In this document: piece by piece, positions 33,301 through 42,372 of the stretch
Layout: each line of letters opens with the position of its first letter
How positions within the stretch are numbered: the stretch's first letter is position 1
NCBI GenBank assembly: GCA_964035545.1
Contig: OZ037772.1
Coordinates: 1,019,001 to 1,083,000 of the forward strand
Source of the DNA: Bugula neritina
Lineage: Eukaryota; Bryozoa; Gymnolaemata; Cheilostomatida; Bugulidae
DNA length: 64,000 bases
Reading direction: 5' to 3'
Notes under the pieces: model-generated
What the model saw: the letters and a program-made list of their open reading frames with translations, nothing else
Database searches by the model: none
What the model was told of the DNA's origin: nothing
Program-made: the position numbers and the translations under genes

Positions 33301-36015
33301 ATGGTACACGCCAAAGTGGGGAATGTACCACTGATGATTGCTTGCCTCACAAGTTGTAGGTACCAATTCTGCATCGCCATTGTTTATTATGTCTGTCATG
33401 AATGCCACGTAATCTGTTCGATATTTCTGGTCTTTAAGCATTTTAGTTTTGAGGGTATCAAGTCTGTGCACAGCTAATTGTCTATTGTCTGGTAATTGTG
33501 GCTTAGCATTTTTAAACGGCAGTGGCATGCTGTAATAATTGTCTTCTCTTTGTTTAATATTGTTGCGCATGTTTTCTAAAAACTTGGCATCTTCCTGTGA
33601 CATTTTATGAGTAGCAATGTACTTTGTGTCCGCATAATCTTGCTGTAGGACATTCAAGATATCTGAGCTCAAGTTCTGCTCATGAGCCATAGCCCTATTG
33701 CATGTGGGAAAGGAGTTTGTTTCATGCTTACCACTATTGCCTACAATACACCATCCTAGTGGTGTTCTCAGAGCAAAGGGATCATTGATTGCAGGGCCTA
33801 TTTTAGTTTCAAGTGGCACTAAAGCTCTGGAGTTGTCATACCCTATAAGCATTCCTATCTCTATATCTAAACTTTGTGGTATTTCACTTGCAATGCATTT
33901 AAGGTGCGGCCATCTATTGGCAATTTCTGGTGTGGGTATGTGTTGCTTGTTAATTGGAATGCTGTCCCTACTGTAAGTCTTTCCTACTTGTATCTGCTCA
34001 TGCATGTTCAGTCCTCTAATGGTCAAGTTATTGTACACCTTACACTTCATTTCCAAGTTGTCAGCTGTCATTGTTGTTAGTTTAAGAGAAACTGGTTTGC
34101 TTGTAGCTGTTTGTAGCTTACTAACAACTTGGTTAGTTACAAATGTGGTATCTGACATGCTATCTAAAAGTGCATAAGTTAGCACTTCCTCATCTGGGTT
34201 ATCTACAGTTGCCAGGTATATAGGCACAACCATTGAGCACAAGCCATTTGTTTTAGTCACTGTATTGTTGCTGTTAGCTGTTACTTGCTCTGGGTTGTTG
34301 CTACTTGCTACTTCATTTACCTGCACTGTTTCTACTTTGGTATTGCTGTTGTTAGCTTGTGTAGCTGGCTGATTGCTTCTATGTGTTACAGTAGGATGCC
34401 TTTTTTGGCATATTTTACAAGTAGCTCTATTTCTGCATTCTTTTGTCATGTGACCTATTCTCAAGCAACCAAAGCATAATCTTTTACTAGTAATGAACTT
34501 TTGTTTTTGATCAACTGGTATGCTAGCCAGTTTTCTACACTCATGTGTGCTATGATTACTGTAATTGCAGTAGAGGCATAGTTTAGCTTTGTGATTTTCT
34601 GTACTTTTAACATCAGGAGAATGCTTCTCTATGCTAGTAGCAAAGCTAATGCCCTTGTTGTTGTGCTTTTGAGGCTTATGTGAGTCTATGACCCTTGAAC
34701 CTGACAAAGATGAAGTGATTGGATCATTTAGGATTTCTGCTTCTGTTTGCACAAACTTTACAAACTGACTAAAACTGGGGTAACTCCTGTGATTTTTCCT
34801 ATGCGTGGTTACCTCTCGCTTCCATCTGTTTATCATGTTATCTGGCAGCTTGGACATGAGCTCAAGATTCTTTTCGCAATCATTTAAAATTTCCAACTCT
34901 TTAATATCTTTTGCTGCTATTTCGCAATGTGTGAGGAAGTCAGAAAATGATTGTATCTGCTTATGTTCATGTGGTTTCATTTTGGGCCAAGCATTAATTT
35001 TCTTTCGAAATTCATTAGCAACTGTGAATTCTGACCCAAATCTTTCTTTCAAAATTATTCTGGCCTTTTGGTATGCTGCTAGTGTATGTAAACTGCATAG
35101 GCCACTAATTGCTTCCCTAGCAGGTCCATCAACATGCTGTTTCAAGACATACATTTTACCATCATCACCTATCATTTTATCCTTGATGTAACTCTCTATG
35201 GCATATTCCCAATCTATAAAGTCTAAGGGATTTCCCCTAAATATTGGTGGCTTCGGCACATTGTTGGCTTGTATTGCTCTTGTTAAGCATGTGGCCAGGT
35301 ATTCATTACTGCATGTAGAATGCTGTGATTCATTGTTTTGCATGCTGCCTATTTGCTGTGGTTGGTTGCTTTGCAAAACTTCTACTGGCCTACTAAAAAT
35401 AACTTCACTATTGCTTTCCTGATTCACTATTGGTTGGCAATTATCTAAATACTCTGCTAGCTCATCTCTAACATCTACATCATGTTCCTCTATTATTTCC
35501 TGCCTTATTCTCAGTTGTTTCTGTTTTTCTAACAGCTTACTTTTACTTAGTTCCAACTGGACATTGGCTAACTGCCTTTCTAGCTCAGCCTGTCTTTGCA
35601 TGGCTTCCATTTCACTTTCTAATTGTGCAACTTGCAATTTTGTCTTGGCTGAGATGAATGAGCTTGCTTTTGATGTGTGTTTACTGCTAGCATGTACTGA
35701 ATGGCTTTCGCCCTTACATTGTTCATGTATACTGTTAATTTGCTGTGTTAAGTCCTCAAGGTGAGGATGACTTGGAGCTAATGACTTTAGAATTGCTAAG
35801 TCAGCATCTGCATCTAACATAATTCGTTGTATGTCATCCCAAAATTCATTATCATGATTGTCTGTTGCTGCATGCCTACTTCTAAACCTTTTAATTGCAC
35901 TTGTGACAGATTTAAGCCTTTTTTCTACCTCTAATTGTTTTCCCTTTGTAGATAGGGTTTTGACTCTGCTGCTAATCCTAATGCTATTACTACATGTGGA
36001 TGTGTCATCATTCAT
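30334..36015 (-). CDS. gag-pol: BEL/Pao gag-pol polyprotein
   Basis: 1893 aa in one frame, usual for BEL/Pao. Seen in order: a charged coiled-coil (about 120-180); a DUF1759-type capsid ('PPIFRGNPLDFIDWEYAIES', about 256-275); two zinc knuckle-like CCHC motifs (about 480-535); a retropepsin motif written DSM rather than DSG ('LLDSMSDTTF', 616-625); RT with 'YVDDGLMS' (1038-1045); RNase H ('FCDASNNGLG', D1219); integrase HHCC (H1525, H1530, C1561, C1564); and catalytic D1596, D1658 and E1703. The C-terminal domain ('KGDIVLVKNENTHRNEWPIA') is the DUF5641 type seen in this family. The start was taken as the first ATG after the leader. The protease glycine change is the only missing key residue. 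Confidence 0.95.
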   Translation of the reverse strand: MNDDTSTCSNSIRISSRVKTLSTKGKQLEVEKRLKSVTSAIKRFRSRHAATDNHDNEFWDDIQRIMLDADADLAILKSLAPSHPHLEDLTQQINSIHEQCKGESHSVHASSKHTSKASSFISAKTKLQVAQLESEMEAMQRQAELERQLANVQLELSKSKLLEKQKQLRIRQEIIEEHDVDVRDELAEYLDNCQPIVNQESNSEVIFSRPVEVLQSNQPQQIGSMQNNESQHSTCSNEYLATCLTRAIQANNVPKPPIFRGNPLDFIDWEYAIESYIKDKMIGDDGKMYVLKQHVDGPAREAISGLCSLHTLAAYQKARIILKERFGSEFTVANEFRKKINAWPKMKPHEHKQIQSFSDFLTHCEIAAKDIKELEILNDCEKNLELMSKLPDNMINRWKREVTTHRKNHRSYPSFSQFVKFVQTEAEILNDPITSSLSGSRVIDSHKPQKHNNKGISFATSIEKHSPDVKSTENHKAKLCLYCNYSNHSTHECRKLASIPVDQKQKFITSKRLCFGCLRIGHMTKECRNRATCKICQKRHPTVTHRSNQPATQANNSNTKVETVQVNEVASSNNPEQVTANSNNTVTKTNGLCSMVVPIYLATVDNPDEEVLTYALLDSMSDTTFVTNQVVSKLQTATSKPVSLKLTTMTADNLEMKCKVYNNLTIRGLNMHEQIQVGKTYSRDSIPINKQHIPTPEIANRWPHLKCIASEIPQSLDIEIGMLIGYDNSRALVPLETKIGPAINDPFALRTPLGWCIVGNSGKHETNSFPTCNRAMAHEQNLSSDILNVLQQDYADTKYIATHKMSQEDAKFLENMRNNIKQREDNYYSMPLPFKNAKPQLPDNRQLAVHRLDTLKTKMLKDQKYRTDYVAFMTDIINNGDAELVPTTCEASNHQWYIPHFGVYHPKKNKIRVVFDCAAKFKNTSLNDHLIQGPDFMNNLVGVLHRFRKGQIAVMCDIQKMFHMFKVHESDRDYLRFLWFKDETMTDIVEYRMTVHLFGAKSSPACATYGLRTLARDHGDSGTDSDKQAVNFIENDFYVDDGLMSLDSQEQIVSVIKSAIDICAKGNVRLHKFVSNDQAVLATIPESEHAETMKDLNLNTDMPVERVLGVHWCIKNDEFQFKASMKEKPHTRRGVLSTIASVFDPLGFLSPVILIGKNILQEMCKDKADWDDALKPELENSWVTWQRELAELPQIKIPRCLKPKSLSTTRLTELHHFCDASNNGLGQCTYLRLVDVNDNIHCTLLSAKSRVASIKPITMPRAELMAAVLSSKMSTVVTTELAMPITNEYFWTDSKVVLGYIHNTTKKFQPFVANRVQQILSKSKAAQWNYINTSINPADIASRGASIKKLLSTDWFQGPKFLWQPDLSHMLNTDSNYEIDSSDPEVKLCLQTNTEPQSKCSLEQHLSRFSDLKNAIKAVSAVKRLVKHKGSITPRLTIDDLTDAKHLIMQWVQKESFSDEYCRLSKDKCVSKDSKLAKLDPFLDKHGLIRVGGRLRDSQLNYNEKHPVMLPSNSHVTKLVIKQCHEKVAHQGKNLTISEIKSTGYYIIGISRVVSSYIHQCITCRKQRHAPMTQKMADLPVERVEPAPPFTYVGCDVFGPFIVKDRRAELKKYGLIFTCMASRAIHLEILDDMTTDAFINALRCLIAIRGPIRQLRSDCGTNFVGAFKELKSNQTRIQSFARENDLDFVTNVPSASHMGGVWERQIRSVRNVLNSMLDMHKTRLDSTTLRTFFYEAMAIVNGRPLNTLDDGNTPLTPNQLLTMKSKHVPPPPGQFDQNDMYSNKRWRQVQSLANSFWTKWKTQYLHNLQGRQKWHKPQSNIRKGDIVLVKNENTHRNEWPIARVIETHKTRDDLIRKVKVQLATTELNSKGVRLAPPTYLDRPIHKLIYLFTP

Positions 36016-36587
36016 TGTTGCTGTGTTAGTAATAGTGACAGTTAGTGATAAGCATGCATTTACTTACTACAGCTATTTTATAACCTAAATTCAGTAGGAA
36101 AACTAGTTTGGACTAGTTTGTCAAGAATTATCACTAGCCAACAGCTAATGCAAACAAACAGCTGATGCCAGCACAGGGATTGTACCCAACTGCCCAATCA
36201 GAAACAGGGAGATCCTAATTAATTTTATGGGGCTTCGACACAATGTCTATCAAATGGAGTTTCTATAATTACAATACTTCAAAAAATAAAACTGCATGCA
36301 AGCCTAACTGTTCTAATAACTTTCCATTCAACTATTTCCTTTATAATTATGTCACTTATATGTGAAGGTGAGGGTTATATGGTAATCTCTCACCAATCTG
36401 CTGATTCCAGGTCACCTTTGTATGTAGTTGAGAGTAGTTGAGAATAATCCTGATAAATGTTAGTAATGTTTATATAGTTGAGGTGGGTAGAAGTGAGGTT
36501 CTCTTTGTGGTCGTCTTATGTTTGTCGGCTTCTTTTGTTGGACTTGAGATGGAGCTGTTACTCCCGGACTTGAGAAAGAGTTTTTAC
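36016..36587 (-). other. BEL leader between 5' LTR and gag-pol
   Basis: Untranslated region of the element; AT-rich with no ORF. It begins GTAAAAACTCTTTCTC on the minus strand next to the LTR; a tRNA-complementary primer site was not clear. Confidence 0.6.
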
Positions 36588-37431
36588 TATAGAATGACAC
36601 TCTTTGCTATGACTCTTGCTTTAGAGTGACACTCTAGCTTATACAGCCTGACTAGGAATAGGGAGGGTTTTAGACGTGATCAGAGTTTATTTGAGTCACC
36701 AATGTTGATCAAATACTGACCGTAAAAACTAAAATAATAATGATACAACATAAGGCATAAGGCAAACAAAATGTACGTAATATAATAAGTATGTATGTAA
36801 AAGCACTAGCAATGTATATCATAAATTGTAGATAGCAGCATGAAATAATGATTCAACATAGCATGCAACTACAGCCCATATTATTAAAAACTTTATAACA
36901 TAAAAATGTAATAACGATATATAAAATTTGTAAATAGATGTTCATTACCTCTTTTCTCTCTCTCCTAGTCTACTGTTATGTTAATGCTGTGGCTTTGCAC
37001 AGTCTTTCAAATAATGCTACTCTTTAGTAGTCTTACATAAATTTGATGCTGTCCAAACTGACAGCATGACTCTAACAATATTGCAACTACTAAAAATGGT
37101 TTTGTCTTATATACTAATCCATTTGATAAACATTATTGTGTTGTAAGAGGTATGATTTTACAATTTACTATTTTGGGGTAGGATCTTACTGTTTCAAGAA
37201 GTGGGCTGAAGTAAACAAGCATCGTGTGACATCACAGCTGATGCAAGCATAGCTGCTGACTATGAATCATTCTACATGCGTAGCTACTGTTTTGGGGTAG
37301 TAATTAAAGAAGCATTAGGTTGACTACTGGCAGCTTGTGGTTAGGCTAATTTGAGGTTGATGACATTGTGATTGTGTGTGATTGTACTACAAGCTATAAT
37401 TTCCGTAAACATCCTATTTCGTAACATTACA
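36588..37431 (-). repeat. BEL 5' LTR
   Basis: 844 bp; followed on the plus strand by TGTAT (37432-37436). The boundary at 36588 was set where the two copies stop matching. Confidence 0.92.
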
Positions 37432-37436
37432 TGTAT

Positions 37437-38167
37437 AAATACAATAATCTATTCATGGCCCATAGTCTAACCACCAACAAGGACGAATAAATAAGACTGT
37501 GGCCTGACACTACTACTACAACTTATATAACTTACACACAACAGATTGTTAGGAGTATTTGAATCTGAGGCTATCCAATGTATGAGTAGGGCAGCCCTAA
37601 ATGTAGGATATTGGAATACCATGTCTTATTACTTCAGTCTAAAGCAGTGTTTATACCTTCACGATTTTCAGTCAGAAATTCAATTTTGCCCAGTCGCATT
37701 TCATTCTAAAAGCCAATCATCAAAATTTTTGCTTTGTACATGCTTAATCAAATAATTTTAGAGTAACAATCAAAGGGAATGATAACTCCTTTAGATATGG
37801 GGTATTCATGTTTATAATTACATCGGCTGTCTTTTTCAATTATCACTTTTATGCTGTCAACTTAATTTATTACGTTTTCAAAGGGCATCAAATAGTGATT
37901 AAGCGAGTTATATTTGAGTATTGCAGAGTGAGCTTCCTTATCAATATGATATCAACAACTTTAAGTAAGACTATAGAGGGGCGGGAAACACTGAACTCCT
38001 TTTAGTAAAGATAGAAACGCAACTTCAGTTTAAACTGCTTACACACATAACTGTGTGTTCACTACCGAGCAGTGTACACTGATAAATCAGTGCTTCAACT
38101 GAAACTTGGAAATAAAGGAATGAAGAGCTCAATTGAGTATAAAATGTAGAGAATAATTGAACTGAAC
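37437..38167 (-). other. rest of the VARS intron that received the BEL element
   Basis: No exon recognised. A ~70-bp stretch near 37650-37720 (TTTTCAGTCAGAAATTCAAT core) recurs near 62540-62610. Confidence 0.5.
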
Positions 38168-38770
38168 CTTTCTTATGGCCAACTGGTGTGTCCACGTTAT
38201 ACGTTACTACAGCCTTCTCCTTTTTCTCTTTCACTTTTTTCTAGAAAAAAAAAATCAAATTTGAAGAAAATAAAATGGAAATTGTTAGCTACAGATACAG
38301 ACAACTTCCAGGTAAAAGTACAGCCATACAGTCGCAATACGAATATGTAATTCAAGTAACACTTTCATGTAGAAGTACAACCATAAATACGAATAGAAAG
38401 TAACACAAGTATATACATTTAAGAGCCGTAGTGTAGAAATCGAGATAGCCTATGTTCTTTAATCTTATCAAATTTTGGTTTGGGGTCCGGCTTGATATTC
38501 TAACAAGAACACAACTTCTCATGCTACATTTCTAATCTATAACAGAGGCTTTCTCAATTTCTCCATTACTGCACCTACCTTAGTATATATAGAACCTGTA
38601 ACTAACTAAACAGACACCTCAGTAGTCGTGGCAGACTCTGCCTTCTGTTTAGCCTGCTTAGCTTGAAACTTGGCTAGTTTAGCAGCTTTAGCAGCTTCTT
38701 TCTTCAACTCTTTCTCAGATTTCACCTTGACCTCGCCAGTTGGCGCATCACCAGAGTTCACTTCCGACAT

Positions 38771-39748
38771 GTCCGTTTATTGTGAGACTTTCCTTAAAAC
38801 ACAATCAGCCGGCATGGAACTAATAGATATCTCAATACTAAACATAAAAACTACTGACCCAGTATAGTTATAGAGAGATATCTTAATACTAATAATATAA
38901 ACTAATGGCTCAGTATTGCCTTAGTTATGCGTGGGAGTTCAGTGATAAAACTCCTATAAACCACACAGTTCAATAATGAAAGACTGTGACTTTTCACGAA
39001 CAGACATCTCATCTCTGATTCTAATGAAAAATCACGAAATTTTCAGACAAACGATACTGCATTTCAACTTTATAACTATTACATGATAATAATCATTGTC
39101 ATTTGAAAGATTCTGCTAAAATCGAAATGCCAATGTTAATCACAAGGTCAACCATAAATGACTCAGTCTGATGACTGACGGTTATGCTTAATGATTAATT
39201 AGTAATATGAATAGATTGCAAGTGATCAGCATGATGATGGTGATGATTGCTTTTTACCATCAAAGGTCAAACTTTGTAATTGCAGCTTGAAATGTAAAAA
39301 AAAAATAATACTACTTTTATTTAATTACACAAGTATAACTTACTATCATAACAACATTCAACTTTATGTAGTCATTATGAACATGATAACGGTTTACCTT
39401 TTACTTTAGGTGATAATTATACTATTCACGATTGTCGTTATGTCTACCATTATGATTATCTCAACTTTAACTTATCAATTACGATAATTAACCATTTATT
39501 TTTAATGATAAAAATTTAAATCATTGAATGAACATTAAAAATGATTTAATTTCACACTTTTATTATCATAACTATGAAATTAATATTAATAGGCATATTT
39601 GATTTTTAGATTACAATAATAATTATCAAATCATGGTATAGAATTAAATATTATAGTTATTATTATTATAAATATAATTAATATAATTGTACTTTTGAAA
39701 CTAAAATAGTAAGGTAAACTAAATGAATTATCGACATGAGTATGAGTA
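38771..39748. other. upstream flank of VARS, AT-rich with TGATAA/ATTATCA-type simple repeats
   Basis: Nothing coding. From about 39090 to 39680 the sequence consists largely of short alternating TTATCAT/ATGATAA words, similar to 40440-40800 on the far side of the LINE fragment. Confidence 0.5.
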
Positions 39749-40152
39749 TGAGTAGGCCACAACTAGAAGGTGCAGCAGCAATTTGAGATCCCCGTTTGCA
39801 ATACCTCATCAAAGATATAGAACAGGTGCAAAATAATGCAATCAGATTCATTGCTAAATTGAAAGGCAGAGACAGTATCACTGTGGCACGTGACAAACTA
39901 AACCTAGAATCTCTCCCCGAAAGACGCTTCAAGCTGAGGCACAAGTTACTGTTGCGACTTCTATCTAATGAGGGAAATCAGGCATTTCTAACCAACTCCT
40001 ATGAACTGATGAACAGTAAAACCTAAAATACTAGGTTTACTAAGGCATCAAGCAGGGACGATCCCCCAACCATTTTTGCAAAATCAGCAGCCTACTACAG
40101 CAGCTTCTTTCCAAAAACAGCCCGAGAGCTTAAGTCTATGCTAAATAATTAG
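39749..40152 (+). pseudogene. 3'-end fragment of a LINE reverse transcriptase ORF
   Basis: One frame gives the typical C-terminus of Jockey/CR1-like RT ORFs: 'IEQVQNNAIRFIAKLKGRDS', 'LPERRFKLRHKLLLRLLSNE' and a final 'FFPKTARELKSMLNN' stop. In-frame TGA replaces the Trp of the usual 'WDP' motif (about 39785-39787) and TAA occurs at 40024-40026. The rest of the element is absent, as expected for a 5'-truncated insertion. Confidence 0.8.
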
Positions 40153-40849
40153 TCAATATACCAGAGTTGTATATGTGCAACATACTGAAAATACTTGCTA
40201 GCCTGTAATCAGCAACTGTAAAGGTGTGCCTCTTGCTACATGCTCTAATGCGTGTAAGAGGTAAGAGGACTATCAATATGACTATCAATATTAGTAGGAG
40301 TACCCAAGTCCCAGTAGACATAGTAGCTGTAGAAAGTCTATCCCAATCAGTAACTGTAAGCCGTGAGGGCTGAGACTATCACTAGGAATATAAAAAACTA
40401 TAACTTGAGTATAACTAATTGAAGGTGAGTTAACATAAATTAAAAAATAATAAATATAATTACTACAAAATCAAAATGAAATATGCATTATAAATATTTA
40501 TATTTTTATTTTATAATAATTTTTAAATTTATTTATATTATTTTATTTAAGTTCATCACCTTTCATTATGATTAATGAAATTCATAAATCATATTCATAA
40601 CGATAATGATAATCACTTAAAAAAATGAAAAGTGATAAACCCATAATCATAATGATTATTATTATCATTTATCGCTTATCAGTGATAATCATAATGATAA
40701 TCTTGATCATAATCAATATGAATATCAATATCATGTTATACTTATTCAATAATTATAACTGATTGATTCTTATTCATATTAATAATGAATAAAAAATTAT
40801 ATCAACACTACAACTTACTTAATTAGAGTATTAGTATTAGTATTACTAT
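40153..40849. other. AT-rich simple-sequence region
   Basis: Dominated by ATAATGATTAT-type palindromic words; no gene. Ends with ATTAGTATTAGTATTACTAT, the target of Gypsy-2. Confidence 0.55.
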
Positions 40850-41416
40850 TGTGATAGATTCTCATCCTCTACTGTTTTCAAGTAACTGCGTGTGTCAGTA
40901 ATATAATTACTGTTGCATATATTTTGAATGCTGTAATTGTAGCTAAGTTGCACTAGCTTTCTAATGCCTTATTATTGTGATTAAGCTTTCAGTATAATGT
41001 AATTTTCATTAAATACGCATTTCCAGAGTTATTTTCCCTTTTTGCTATTTCATCGTTTTGCATTAATACTGATACTGGAAATTTGTGTAGCTTTTATGAA
41101 TGCCTTCAATAGGTTGTTATTATAGCTAAATTCTTGGCCTATTGAATTATTCATTCTCCTTTGTCTATTTTTCTTTTGTTACTGTCAAGCTTAACTTTCT
41201 TTTGTCTGTTGGAACATTCTAGATGTGAATTCTTGTGTATAAAAGCAGGCGAGTTTCCAGTGTAGATTCAGACTACTACTGGAGCTCGCTGGTAGTAGGA
41301 CCACATGAGCTGTATCTGATACAATAAAGGTTATCCTCATTTGTACTCAAATACTTGGCTTATTCTTTCTAGAGCATGTAGGCACTAGTTGCATTCAGAA
41401 CCCACAGTTTACTACA
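40850..41416 (+). repeat. Gypsy-2 5' LTR
   Basis: 567 bp, TG...CA. A TATA box (TATAAAA, 41238-41244) and a polyadenylation signal (AATAAA, 41323-41328) mark the likely promoter and R region. Confidence 0.93.
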
Positions 41417-41466
41417 TTGGTGGCAGCGGTGGGATTTTCGAATAACTAGTTGCCGAGCGGCGCGCA

Positions 41467-42372
41467 ATGGCCCCAGGGGACTCAGCCCCTGAGGCAGCAA
41501 CACCACCAGCCCTCACGGTTGAGGCGCTGGTCACAGCCCTCCAGGGATTGCGGGGTCAAGGACAGGCATCACCTGGTGACAGGTATCGCCTCCAGCCCCC
41601 GAATTTCGGAGGAGAAGGAGACGTAGAGCAATTCATCAGGGAGTTCCAGGATGTGGCCACCATCGCTGAATGGCCAGTACGGGTGCGCATCCTCCAACTC
41701 CGGGCCTGTCTGACAGGCCGGGCCAAGAGCTTTGCTCTTGGGCCTGATGAAGAGCACATTATGCGGGCTCTGAGAGCCCGGTTCGGCCTAACAGCCGAAG
41801 AAGCAGCTGATCATTTGCAGATAATGAGGAGAGACCGGAAGACTCCTCTGGAAGATCACGCTAACGAGGTAGAGCGCCTGGCTCAGGCTGCTTTCGGTCA
41901 TGCCACTGGCGACGACCGGAAGCGCCTCGTTTATAACGCGTTCTTCCGGAGCGTGAATCACCCGGACCTGCAGCGATACTGGCTGGCCGCCAAGGTCAAC
42001 AGTATAGAGGAAGCGCTGGAAATGGGGAAGGCTTACTTCCAGGTGGAAGAGCCTAGGCGACCGAGCTATACAGCCCGCCAAGTGGTCGAGGAGCATGAGG
42101 AGACCACCCCACTTCCAACTCCACAGGTAGCAGCAGCTGCAACTAAATCACCCGAGCAGACGCAGCTCACCATGTTAATGGACATGATGAAAGGCCTGCA
42201 GGCTACGGTGACGAAGTTGCAGAACGAACAGGCGGATAGGCGGGCTCCCCGTTCACGGGACAACCCTGTCCGCTCATCTCTGCTAACCTGTTGGGGGTGC
42301 GGGGCGCATGGGCACGTGAGGAGGCACTGCCCTAGAGGCCAAGGGCCTTTAAACACCCAAGGCTCACGGTAA
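41467..42372 (+). CDS. gag: Gypsy-2 gag
   Basis: 301 codons. 'RYRLQPPNFGGEGDVEQFIR' parallels the Gypsy-1 capsid start. A zinc knuckle CCHC ('CWGCGAHGHVRRHC') lies near the C-terminus. The stop TAA (42370-42372) falls inside the frameshift stem. Composition is strikingly GC-rich against the host DNA. Confidence 0.92.
   Translation: MAPGDSAPEAATPPALTVEALVTALQGLRGQGQASPGDRYRLQPPNFGGEGDVEQFIREFQDVATIAEWPVRVRILQLRACLTGRAKSFALGPDEEHIMRALRARFGLTAEEAADHLQIMRRDRKTPLEDHANEVERLAQAAFGHATGDDRKRLVYNAFFRSVNHPDLQRYWLAAKVNSIEEALEMGKAYFQVEEPRRPSYTARQVVEEHEETTPLPTPQVAAAATKSPEQTQLTMLMDMMKGLQATVTKLQNEQADRRAPRSRDNPVRSSLLTCWGCGAHGHVRRHCPRGQGPLNTQGSR

Larger units (their letters stand above)
29384..37431 (-). mobile_element. 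complete BEL/Pao LTR retrotransposon inside a VARS intron
   Basis: 8048 bp on the minus strand with 844-bp LTRs at 29384-30227 and 36588-37431 that look identical, flanked by TGTAT duplications (29379-29383 and 37432-37436). The minus-strand LTR starts TGTAATG; its other end is TATA rather than CA, slightly atypical. A purine tract AAAGGGGGGAG (30238-30228) abuts the 3' LTR. One uninterrupted 1893-codon gag-pol ORF follows a 572-bp leader. No primer-binding site was confidently identified. Identical LTRs and an intact ORF indicate a recent insertion. Confidence 0.93.
24652..38770 (-). pseudogene. VARS: valyl-tRNA synthetase locus, interrupted and decayed
   Basis: Minus-strand exons: 38770-38618 (ATG; Lys/Ala-rich 'KELKKEAAKAAKLAKFQAK'); 38240-38168; 29087-28980 ('[16 protein letters not shown]'); 28828-28702 (HIGH-type 'LHLGHAL', with 'PPPNVTGT'); 28335-28171 ('[18 protein letters not shown]'); 27891-27810; 27638-27519 ('[16 protein letters not shown]'); 27214-27061 ('[12 protein letters not shown]'); 26480-26346 (editing-domain '[15 protein letters not shown]'); 25332-25232 ('DNNYWVTGRS'); 24848-24652 ('DEDVLDTWF', '[20 protein letters not shown]'). 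Borders are GT-AG and phases agree from ATG to 27061. Damage: in-frame TGA at 28226-28224; in-frame TAG at 24801-24799 within a run where 'SGLFPFS' is expected; about 110 codons missing between 26346 and 25332; no KMSKS or anticodon-binding exons downstream. Family identification is secure; loss of function is inferred. Confidence 0.88.
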
